A program made the position numbers and the translations under genes. Positions 14,544 to 27,000 of a stretch of DNA of 64,000 bases are shown here, piece by piece. The notes under the pieces are model-generated. The model saw nothing but the letters and a program-made list of their open reading frames with translations, was not told the DNA's origin and ran no database searches. This DNA is from Enoplosus armatus (lineage: Eukaryota > Chordata > Actinopteri > Centrarchiformes > Enoplosidae). Location of the stretch: contig NC_092189.1 in the NCBI RefSeq assembly GCF_043641665.1, positions 14,042,833 through 14,106,832 of the forward strand, written 5' to 3'. Position 1 is the first letter of the stretch, and each line of letters begins with the position of its first letter.

Positions 14544-17500
14544 AAGAGAGCGAGATGGGGAATGTCTGACTGACGTTGGCTGAAACTGAATTCGGATCAA
14601 AGATCGATTAGCTCTGAAGGCTGCAGCGGCAAAGGACACATAAATAAATAATGTGATCCCCTCAGCAAATGTTTGGTCTGAATGTCCACCTTCCTGAGCT
14701 CTGACTGCCATGATGGTGACGTCTCTCATGCAACCTGTCTGTCTGTGCACGGCGCCCCCTGCAGGAGCAGCAGCAGCTGTGTGCAGCGCTGCGGGAGACC
14801 AAAGCTCTTTTAGAAGAACAGCTGGCCGACGCACGGGCACGCTGCTCCTCGCTACGGGAGCTTGAGAGGGACAATCTTCTGCTGCGTCAGAAAATCATGG
14901 ACGTGGAGGTGGTGGGTGCAATTTAATGTTTGAGGGTTTGCGTACATGTTTGCAATATTTTTGTGCATATGTTTAATATGTGAGGAAATGCCAATCTTCC
15001 TTAAGATCTTTGTGCATTTCATGAAATTTTTTTGTGTATGTTGTGTGTGGCCCTTGAAATTAGTTTTTCTTGTAATGAATGTGTGTGTGTGTGTAGGAAC
15101 GGGACACCGAGAGGCAGCGAGTTGATGAGCTGCTGGAGATGAACATGAGCCTCGAGGTGGACCTGAGGCTCGGCAGCAGCGGCGACAGCGTTCCCGCTCC
15201 GTTTCACAGACGTTTCCTCCAATCAGAACTGGACTCTGACGAGGAGCTGAGCGAACTGATTGGTCAGAGCACCTGACTCTCCGCACCTTTAAGACATTTT
15301 AATTAACTGATAAGAGAAAATATGTTGAGGTAATACCGACCCACAGGTTATCAATCAACAATAACCGAGTGAATCTCTTCATATATATTTCTCTTTTTCT
15401 CCATTTCTTCTTTCCGCCTATCTCTCCCTCTCTCCCTCCTATTTTTATCTTTTTCCTTTATTTTTTATTTCTCCCTCCGTCTGTCTCAGATCAGAAGCCG
15501 CTGAGTGTGGAAGTGGGTGAGGCTTCGACGCTGAGGCTGCTGGGAGCCGAGCAGGAGAACGCAGAGCTGAGGAGACGACTGGAGGAGCTGCAGGCCCAGC
15601 AGGAGGTCAGGGTTCGAGGATTATGACTCGCAGAAATAATCTATAACATTTTAGCTCTCCCTGGTTAAAGGTTGATGCAGATCATGGACAGAATTAACAC
15701 CAGACTTTGGCGTCCAATTAATGAAAGCGTATTGGAGGGGTCAGCTCAAAGAGAAGACAGTTAGATAAGAGGTAATTGTGCTTGCCTGCACTGTATAAGC
15801 ACATGTCCAACCAAATAATAGAGTTTCCACATGCCCCAAGTGCGTTTTATAATTGATATGATCATCATGGTCATCTTGGTAGGAAAAAACGTTTCAGTCA
15901 AGAAAGCTTGACGAAAATACCAGTAGACCTGCCTTTCAAGTCAACTTGGCAGAGTCAGACATGAAGCTGCTCGCTGTCTGGGCTCACAGTATGTAGACGC
16001 ACATGAATCAGGAAAAGCAGGAAGCAACAGTTGGAGGAGTTAAACATCCTTCTCCTATCGCTGCAGGCTGATTCTCCAGATGCAAAGGATGAGCTGGCTT
16101 GCCTGGAGATGGAGCATCAGAGCACACTCAGAGAGGTGAGCTGAGGGGGAAATACAGGTTGAATTCATTACATATGACTAAAATATTCAAGGTTTTTGGG
16201 AGACTGGTCTACATTGTCAGGCACAATGTTGAGTGACAGTAGACTGCATGCTATTTCTTTAGCGTACTTAATTAATAATATGCCGGTAGCATTGTCTGAA
16301 AAGGAAGACAATGTAAACAATGTTCAGTAATCATGAACGCTATGGTAGTTTAGTGGCAGACAAGTGAAATTTAAGTGCTGAAACGATTCTTTCTGTTTTA
16401 TAGTTTTTTTAACATATACATAATGTCCCTCCACCGACCACCCAGCTATGGACCAACAGATGCCATAATACACAACCTGACACGACAAAAAACAAGAGAA
16501 AATGAAACAAAACACACAAAATACAAAAACAAAAAACATATTCTGCATTGTACTGTATAACAATATGTAGACATGCATACACGTACAGACAAAGCTGAAG
16601 ATACCCACACACACAAACATATTTATGCATGGATGTACACGCATACAAACACACATACTCCACTACAATACAATTACAACAGACAGAAATTAAAGCACCA
16701 AAAAGATATGTCGGATCAGGGTACAAGTTTAGAAAAGTGACAAACGTGTATTTACGCGCTTTATGAATAATGTCCATGTGTTATTATTTATTGACCAATC
16801 CTTGCAGTGTTATTTTGTGTGATCAATTAGTCAAAAGAGAATTAATTGGTGATAATTCCGTTTTATAATTAATTCATAGTTGTAAGGTTAAAATATCTCT
16901 TGCTGCTTTTTACGGGTTAATTTCATTTCATGTCATCCCTGTGTGATTTTTAAAGACTTCACTTTTGGCTCCGATAACCCTGTGATTGACATTTGTTGAT
17001 ATTTTGACATTATAAAGATGAAATAATTATATCTAATGTAAATAATAAATATATGAATTGATTACAGCCCTATAAATGTCACACAGAATATTTGAGGAGT
17101 GCCTTTGTATGCTTTATATTATATTGTATTTTTATAACCGATCGATCTCTAAGTTTCCCACCGGCATTTATCCTTCTCTCGTTATTTCATACTTCTTTTT
17201 CACTTCCTTGTATTGAACCTGGATGGATTTCGCGTAAGAACAAGAAATTCAGTCCTTTTACTCACAGTACATTCAAATTCAGTTATGTTCAATACATGGA
17301 ACGAGCAAAAGAAAGGAAACACAAAAATGCAGGGGATTCAAAGCTTTGAAAAGCATTCAAATTGCACTTCCATTATACTACTATTATACTTTTCAGTTTC
17401 AAAACTTGAAGAATGAAAATGGGATTTTGAAACAGCGCCTGGAACAGCTGGTGACCAAACTGCAACACCTAGAAGATAAGAGGAAGGAGGACAGAGTGAA

Positions 17501-19597
17501 GAAGCCAGACAGAGAGGAGGAGGAGGAGGAGAAGGTAGAGAGAGGAGTCCAGGGCTCCGAATCCTTCAGGGGAGAGGGGGAAGGAAGGGTGAGGATGATG
17601 GAGGAGAAGGAGAGAAGAGGAGAAATCCTTGGGACTCAGAGGGAAGCTGGAGTTGGGGAAGAGATTCTCCATGTTCAAGGGGGAAAAGGAGAACAATGCG
17701 ATGAGGAGGTCGAGTCCAAAAGGAGAGGAGAGGCAGAGGGAGGGCAGAAAGATAGAGAGAAACAGGAGAAAGAAAGAGAAAGAAAGAAAGAACAGACTGC
17801 AGTAACAACAAGCTCAGAGATCCAAAACCATCCAAAAAGCATAGAAGACAATACAGATAGCGCAGCTGTAGACCAGGCTGTATGTTCCCTGTCTGGTCCT
17901 GATGTGGAGCTCCTGACAAACCGGCTCCAGGAGGCCCAGGAGGAGGCTGACAGACAGGCGACGGTGGCCCAGGATCTGCGCTCCAAGCTGGGAGAGCAGA
18001 GCAGGAAAACCTGGGAGGCCGAGCAGAGGCTGGTGGTCCTGGAGGCCGAGCTGCAGCATCTGAAGAAAGCTGCCCAGAGTCTGGGAGACGCCCGCAGGCA
18101 GATAGAGGTATGGATGGATGGGTGGAGGGATGATGGATGGATGGATGGGTGGAGGGATGATGGATTAAGTGAAGAAAGACACAAATGAATGGATGAATGA
18201 AGTGCTAATAGAGATATTAAGATCAAGGATGTTTGGTTGGTTGGATGGATGAATTAATGTTGGATGGACAGGTGACGAATGGATGATTGATATAATGTCT
18301 AGTAAATGCTATAAATAAATAAAAAACCCAGCCAGCATGCATTTATGGTGTCAAGAGGGGGACATTTTCTATATCAGCCTAAAGAACGTGTAATAATGTT
18401 CAATAATATCGAGTTGTAACGTTCTCATGTATGGGTCTGTATTTTCTACTATATCCTAGGATAATGTTATTTCGTACTGATTATGGAGAAAATAGAGACT
18501 TCTGAGGCACTTATGTGACAGTTATTTAGTTAAAAGTGTTTTGGTTCAGGCTGAAATATCACAGCAATTTGAGGTCCTCAGACAATGAAGCCTACTGACT
18601 TTTCCTCTGTCATCCAAGTTTTCCCTCATCCACTAAAATATTTCAAAACCTACCAGATGGATTGGAACTAAGTTTTTTACATTCATGGTTCCCAAACAAT
18701 GAATCATAGTGACTTTTCCTCTAGAGCCACCATGAGGCTCACATTTGTAGTTTTGAGCGAGGTCCCCTCAGGATGAACTATGAGAACTTTGGTGATCCCT
18801 TGACTTCTTGATCATCATGTTTTGTCCAACACCTGCAAAACGACATTCCCATCAGCCTCAGCTGTACTTTGTGTTTAGTGCTAATCAGCTAATATTAGCA
18901 TGCCAACATGTGAACCTAAGATGGAAAACATGGAATACATTACACCTGCTAAACATCAGAATGTCAGTGAGCACTTAAGCATGCTAATGTTAGCATTTAG
19001 CTCAAAGTACCACTGTGCATTAGTTCGGCCTCACAGAGCTGCTAGCATAGCTGTGGACTCTCAACCTAGTTGAACTGTACTCCTGCCTGTAGACAAATTT
19101 CAGATGTTTGCATGTTCAGCTGGCCTGCTGTGCATTGTCAAAAGGCTCTTTAGGTGATGCTATTTATTTGAATTAATTAATTGGAAGTTTACCAATTGAA
19201 CTCTCTCTCCATTTCTCTATAATAAGCTCCAAATTATAGGAAACTATGTGACCCATATGATAAAACTTTATCCATCAAGTGAAATGTTGTAATGAAATGA
19301 AATGTAAAATGTTTACTTCCAGTATAAGTGGATGCGCATGTATGTACAGATGTCTGTTTGAATAGATTCCACAGCTCAACATCCTGCCGTCGTTCCCTCA
19401 GGTTCTTCAGTCGGAGGGTCTAGTTATGGAGGAGGAGCTGTGCCGCCTGCGGAGCCAAACGGAGCTCCACAGGATGCAGACCACGGTCATCGCCACCCTG
19501 GAGGGAGAGCGGGCCGCGCTGGAGAGAGACAGGGACACGCTACGCAGCACCGTGGACGCCCTGCGCACCGCCCAGCGCAAGGTTGAAGAGTACACAT

Positions 19598-19635
<38 letters not shown>

Positions 19636-22031
19636 ACATACACACACGTGCAGCTGTGACACCAAACATTTTCATGACCACGGCAGATGTCATTTTACTT
19701 GAGGGAAGAGAAAAAGAAATGCAGAAACCAAATGAAAAGGAGTTTTATGATGTAAGAAACACAAATCCTCAGTGACAAAAACTCATTCAATGTTTAACAG
19801 CTGATCTTATTATTCTGTAATCTCTTTAAATAATTACTTGGTTACATTAATTTCATTACATTAGATAGGGGCTCTACTTGGCAAACACATGTCTTTTGTC
19901 TTGCGTCTATATCTGAAATCTAATTATATTATTGCGTGGAGGAATTGTTCAGCTGGAGGTGGATTTGACAGCGTGAAGTGAAACGGATGATTCAAGCTGC
20001 TGTCTGAGAGTGAAACTGCATGTTTTTATACAACCAGCATTGAGAGAGCGAGTCTGTTTTGACCTGCAAAGTTCACATATTGGCAAGAAACTCATCCACA
20101 CTCAGAGGAGAGATTTGGTGTTTTGGTACATGTTTTCATTTAGAGCATTTCCCTAGATAGATGTAGGTTCAAGGGAAAAAAAAACAACCCAAAAATGAAG
20201 GATGTAGACATCTTTGAGATTTTTCAAAAAACAAAAAACAAATGTGATGCAGAATACTGTGTTTAATGTGCTATTTGCAGTAAAATTGGGAGACATCAGA
20301 GAAATTGCAAGCTAAGGAAAAGAGCAGTGCTAAGTCAGCATTAAAGAAATACCATAAAAGGGGTTCATGAATACCTCCCATTCAGAGAGAGTCGTACATA
20401 ATCCGTCTTCTGATGTTGTAATACCATATTGCCCATCCTCTTTTTATGAAGAGAAGATCCAGTCTTTGTTGTCTTTGTTGTTGTACCTGTACGTCTACTA
20501 CTATCCCAACATTATTGTAAATATTTTGTAAATACACGCAGTATTGGCTGAGAAAATACCTTTTTTTTTTACAGTGAAGTTCAGACCTGTTTCAACTGTC
20601 TACATGCATTCTGCCATGACGCCATCCAGCTACATGGTCCCATGGAATTGGATTCAATACATGCAGTCGTTAGCATGTAATAGAATTACAACAACAACCC
20701 TGGATACTGTTTTATTGAGCTAATATATGCCAGAGCAATACTGTTCATTACAGCACATCAAACGATATTTCGACATAGATAACTTTGAAAAACAGTGGAG
20801 TATTCCTAAAACAACAATCCACTCTCTAAATGAGGACGTACTGACATATCATTTTGGTTTAGTTTCCAGTTCTGTTTGAAGTAGACTTTGTATTCTGACC
20901 ACCAGAATGAGAAGCGAAGACACTGAATTTAATGAGATTATAACAGTGCGTGTTAAATGAAACATGAAGTGCACTCTGCTTCTTTCAGCTGTACGAGTGA
21001 AAAACACCCAAATAGGAAATTACAACTCATCTACGTCCTCTTTCTCCCCTTTGCTCCTTTGTTGTTGTGCGACTTTTCTAAACTACTCTGTATTGAAACA
21101 AAACCAAAAACGTTGTGTTGATTTGGTCATTTCATTTGGTGATTTCATGCAGAATTCTTGGAAATGTTGCAAAAGATTGATTGAATTTTCTGCCACTTTA
21201 TACTTCTACTTCACTGCAATTCAGAGGGTAATGAATACATTTTGCTAATAACACTTAAGTGATATTTTTAATGCAAGACTGCTTCATAGTGCTACTAAAA
21301 AACTGAAACAAAAAAACTAATTAAAAAGTAATTTCTCACCCACAAGTTACATAAGGAAAGAACAAGGAGGAGAGTCCAAAGCCTATTTCAGTTTGTCTTT
21401 CATATGTTGTCTGTTGTGACCCGTCTGTCTCTTTTGTTATTTGCCACTCTGCATGGGCATTTCCCCTCTGGGCATTAATAGATGTATCTAATCTTAAGTG
21501 GCCAGTAAGAATCAAACAGCATTAATACTCCATCTTGTCTCTTTATCAGGGTGACCAGTTGGAGCTCACCGTTCAGACTCTCAGGGCGGAGCTGGAACGT
21601 CAAGGTCGGAGTCTGGAGACCTCTCGTCGTAGGGAGGTGGAGCTGGAGGCAGAGCTCCGCGAGGCCACCTTGGAGGCTGAATCGCTGGCCCGGGCGCGAG
21701 ACCAGGCGCTGCTGGAGGCCTCGAGGCTGGAGCAGGAGAAGGAGGTGTGTCAGTCGGAGCTGGACGGCCAACGGAAGGAGGGGAGGCAGAGAGAGAGGGA
21801 GGCGGCGAGGCTGAGGCAGCAGCTGGAGAGCACGACCCTGGCCCTGGAGCACAGTAACCAGAGAGCTCGGGCTCTGGACGCTGAACACAGGTACACACAC
21901 TTCTGTTCACACACTTAACCTCGATCATGAGCCGAGGAAGCAATTAACTTAACAAGGCATCAGAGGGAGCTCCATGGCTGCACCGTGCATTTATCTATAA
22001 TGTCAACTCTATCTTCATTCAACCTGTGTCT

Positions 22032-22070
<39 letters not shown>

Positions 22071-23659
22071 GCATGTGTGTCAGCAACTGTCTGAGTCCAA
22101 GGAGCTCTGCATTCGGCTGCAGGACCTGGAGCAGAAGCTCAGCACTCGATTAGCCAGCACGGAGGAGGGTAAACAGCAGCTGCAGGAGCAGTACGCAGAC
22201 GCTCAGGCCAAGATTAGCTCACTGTCCCAGGTGTGTGCGAGTGTGTGTGTGGGCATGTGACGTGGTAGTTTAGTCACAGACAGTAATCACTGCTGCAGGG
22301 ATGCAGTGGACACAAACTCAAGCTCAGCTTTCTTACAGCAGAAATTAAATATAAACACAGATTTGTTCTTGTGACTTAAATTCATAGATATAATAGTTCA
22401 TTCTATGATGTTTGGATGTCTGTACTGAATAATAATCCAGTGTGTGTTCAGTATACTCAAAGAATGCAATTTGCATACCAAATTTGCTGGATTGTTCAGT
22501 GTGTTGTTGATGGACACTATTGTCCCTCAGTGCAATGGGAAAATATGAGAAATGGAGACTCTGCTGACGGAGATAAAAAATAAAATAAAACACAATAACT
22601 GTGTCCAAAACTACTACTTATTTACTATGTAGGGCACAATATTTACTCCGTGAAAGTGTGAGATGTGTGCACTGTGTAGTGCCTCCAAGAATTCCCACAA
22701 CAGAACAAAAAAAGCAGCGTCCACAGCATGTACACAACTTTCTGCTATCAATCCCCAAAATGCAATGCGTATTTTATAGATGCAAGAATTACACGTCTCT
22801 ACACATGTCAGTGATGATGCAAAATAATGATGATTAGTAAGTGTCCAAAATTTCAGTTTACTTCACACATGAATAAAACAAACAAACAAATAAAAACGTA
22901 TTTATGAAGAAAATTAGCTTTCTTCTTGTTAAGTTGAATTGGCTTCAGTTTCATTGAAACCTGTCAGGGCAGTGAAGTTAGTATACTTTCATTTCTTGTC
23001 TACTAACTGCTAACTTCTAATGTAGTATACTGTGAATGTTAGTAGATTGTACTTACTGCATAACATTAGTATGCACTATACGTATGGACAAACTTTTCTG
23101 AGTAAAAGTAATTCAGTTCAGAGTTGCACTTTTGATTTGTGTGATGAAGATGATAGACTGTTTGCCACCGTTTTATTTCCCACAGATTATAATCTTGAGC
23201 GCTGCATTGCCCCTTATCTCTCTCTTATCAGGACCTATCCAGTGAGCAGGCACATTCTCAGGAGCTGTCCACTGAGGTCGAACGTCTGAGCCGGAAGCTA
23301 CAAAAAGCAGAGGCTGAACTAAAGACGACGACCGATTCTCTCAACCAATCGCAGGAGAGAATAGAGTCGCTCTCCCAGAGCCTCAAGAAAAGTGAATCTC
23401 TTCTCCAGTTGGAAAAGAGAAGAGGAAGCGCGGAGGTGGACGTTGCGTCTAATTCAAATTCAGACTCCTCAAACGAAACTCACGTTTGTCAGACACACGC
23501 CCAGGAGATGACGTCACATCTGGATCAATCCCCTGAAGCCGGCAAAGGTCGTGACCTTTCCATGGCCCCTGATGGTGCCGCAGGAGAGACGGAGAACGAG
23601 AGGTTGATAGGGCTGGAAAAAGAGGTGTGTATCTGCATTTGAATATATTTCTGTGAATG

Positions 23660-23728
<69 letters not shown>

Positions 23729-23986
23729 CCTTTGAATCTAATTTACAGCATGTCTGTGTGGTTCAGTGCAGCTTCTGTGTGATGGAGATGATTTATATTA
23801 TGTTGAAATTTTTGCTCTAGGGATGCTTCACGACTATCAACTCACAGTAGGCCTCCACTTCCCCGAGTGCAGCACTTTATTTTCAGAACTACCGCTTTAT
23901 CTCTGCTCATCAGTTTTTATAATGTCACCTCGGCTACTGTTAATCTTCCTTATCTCTGCTGCTCTCGTGTTGTAGCTCTTACTCTT

Positions 23987-24022
<36 letters not shown>

Positions 24023-27000
24023 ACACAGAGACACACACATAAACTCTTAACATCAAGCTGTAAGGGGCAGCTCCAGCACCGCCAAGGTCGGGAAATTCAT
24101 TCAGTGCATTGCTCAGTAGATATGGCAGTGCGTTAACGCTGTCAGGATTTAAAGTTTTAGATTAGGATAGATGAAGCAAGGCTCTAACACCTTTTTGAGT
24201 TCCTGGTCACACCCCTATGTATGTGCAGGTACACTTGTTGATACATTGCTCAGTGGTGGAAGAAGTACTCAGATCTTTACTCAAGTAAAAGTACCAGTAC
24301 AACAATGTAAGAATACTCTATAAGAAGTAAAACTCTTGCATTCAAAATGTTACATAAGTAAAAGTTCTGAAATATTACCAGTTAAAGTACTCATTCTGCA
24401 GAAAGGATGATTAGATGATTGATATGAGAGGGAAGACAAAAAAAGAAAGTCCTTCTACACAAACTTTTTTCATATCTTTGCTTTTTTGTGATATATTGGA
24501 TAATTTCACCTCTTTTAGGCCTCAAACTGTTATTTTTATGAAACCAACAACTCATCGCTTTTTTGTAAGACGTCACAAGGCAACGATGTCGGGAACCACT
24601 GGTTTAATCTTTAATAATGTATTGTATTTTATAAGCTCTTGATATGTTTCAATGTAAAATCTTAAACTGAAAAGTAACTGATAACTAAAACGTCAAAATA
24701 AAGGTAGTGGAGTAAAAGCTACAGTATTTTCCCTCTGAAATAGTAGTACAAGTACCTCAAAATTATACTTAAGTACAGTACTGGAATAAATATACATAAT
24801 TACTTTCCACTACTGACTTTGGCAGGATGAACGGTACAGTAGCAGGAAATCTAAAAGAGCCAGTGAGAAGAAATCCCCCGTGTAGCAGCATGATTCAGTC
24901 AGGTGCTGGTGGGAAATGTGAAAAAATCCAAAATGAAAACTAAAAGCTGCCAAACACCAAAACTGAGCTCCAGACCTGAAATGTGTTGTCGTTGTGCCAG
25001 AAAAATGTTCAAATAAATTCACATTGTTTGGTGGGTGTAGAGCGACGTTTTTGTGCACTGCAGTCTCATTTTAATTTAGGATAAAAACACCAGATTTCTA
25101 ACCTATCCACCACAATGCCCAATCAACACACTCCTTTATTTATCAGAGCAGATTGCACCGTCGAGTCACAACTAAGTGTGCAGATTCTGTACAGATTCCA
25201 CTCAATGAAATCTTTACATTTCCGCAAAAACACTGGAAGATTTCCATCTCTGTATTTGTAGATTGAAACAAATGTCATTTAAATGTCACCTGCAGATTCA
25301 GTCAAAACATAATATAGATGTTTTGAGCGGTGTGTGACATAAAAATGCAGCACAGTCTGTGACGCAGCTGCTACTGTACACGGCTGTGGACGCTCTCCCA
25401 ATATGACATTTCTCTCCCTCAGAAAGCGGCGGTGGTTGCAGGACAGGAGGCTTTGCTGTCGCGGCTGTCCCAGTCCCAGGAGGCGTGTGAGCACCTTAAG
25501 GAGCAGCTGGAGGCTCTCCGGCGGCACTCCCTCAGCCTGCAGGACTCCTGCACCAGACTACAGACACTGAACACCCAGCTACAGGTGACCAAACTCACAG
25601 ATTTATTATGGCTGAATTTATTTGTTCAACTTTCACACTTTCACATTGTTTTTAACCATTTAGTCCATCAAAATTAAAGCTATTGATCATGAGACCCTTG
25701 CAATGAATTTGGACGTTGGAATTGGTTTGTTGGTCGGTCCATGAAATGTGGTTCAGACATTCATGTCTCTCTCAGGATGAATTGTAAAAACTTTGGCGAT
25801 CCCTTCACTTTTCACCTAGCGCCATCATCAGGTCAAACTTTTAATTTGTACAACACTTTGGTTCATGACCAAAAACCTGAAAAACGAACAATATTCCCAT
25901 CAGCCTCACCTGGAATTTGTTAGCATGCCGACATTTAGCTCAAAGCAGAAAGCACCTGGATCATTTTTTTGACAAGGCTTCTGTCTTGAAAATGACCAAA
26001 AAGATAATATTAATGTAATTTTTCATAGTGCTAGCAGTGGTATATTAAAACTTAATGCTGGGGTTGTTGGCTTTCTGTTTGACCCCTACAATGTAGGCAC
26101 AGACATTATCTCTCTGTTTTATACCAAATGCACAAAAACACACACAGGTGGAGCAAGCATCCCTGAGCTCCCAGCATGCAACAGTGGTGGCGCGCTGCAG
26201 TGGGAGCGAGGCCCGGTGTGCGGCTCTGGAGGCTGAGTCCAAGGTGTGGGCGCGAGAGCGAGAGGAGTCAGTGGCCAGGATGGAGGCTCTGAGGCGGGAC
26301 CACGACCGCATGATGGCGCTGCAGCAGCGGCAGGAGGTGGAGCTGGAGGAGCTGCTGGACAAACACTCTCAGCTGAGGAGCAACACCCGCAGCCTGGAGG
26401 CCCAGCACAGGGAACTGGAGGCCAGGTACAAACACACTGTCTGCATTACATTAGACCCTTTGATTAACTGAAAAATTTGAAAATGTGTGTTGAGAATTTT
26501 GAGTCATTTTCTATACTTGTGAGGGCTTTTAGTTGTCTCAAGAACACTCAAATCCACTAACACAACCTGCATCACACGCTCTCTTTCTGTCATACATTTT
26601 AAGTCCTATTTTGTTTTGTTGGGGTGAATGTTGTGTTTGCAATCTGAAGGTACAAGGAGCTCCTGGACGGTAAAACCCAGCTGGAGGAGAGAGAGCAGGA
26701 GATGAAGATGGAGAGACAGGAGATGGAAGCAGAGGCCCAGAGGAGACTGGAGAGAGAACGAGAGCTGGAGAGGCTGAAAGAAGACAATGAGAGGTAACGA
26801 ATGCGCTCACCAGTCAGCTTCTTCAGCATCACATTCATGAGATCTCATCATCCTTTCACTCCTCTCCTCTCACTGGCTGCATGTTGAGCAGCAGCTTTAA
26901 TGCTTCTATATGAAGCACAGCAACTCAGGGACTGCTTTGAATGCAAAGCAGCACAGAAATATAAGGCATCAAAAAACAGCATTGGGAATAAATGTTGAAA

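Larger units (their letters stand above)
18108..19401 (+). other. intron 13
   Basis: Starts with a GGATG-type tandem tract (18110-18180) directly after the donor, then holds family C repeat (about 18560-19075). Nothing else recognised. Confidence 0.7.
23625..25422 (+). other. intron 17
   Basis: 1.8 kb. Holds (TG)33 at 23661-23726, a CA array at about 23993-24016 and a hAT-like element at 24251-24815. Remainder plain. Confidence 0.7.

Noticed and set aside
14472..15286. Minus-strand frames up to 144 residues across exons 9 and 10
   Set aside because: Shadows of GC-rich coding exons and of TA/GA repeats; no start context, splice logic or known domain.
17469..18226. Long minus-strand frames (up to 183 residues, Ser/Leu-rich) opposite exon 13
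   Set aside because: Produced by the purine bias of the sense exon; composition is the complement of E/K/R codons.
21475..21943. Pro/Leu-rich minus-strand frames opposite exon 15
   Set aside because: Antisense shadow of a GC-rich coiled-coil exon.
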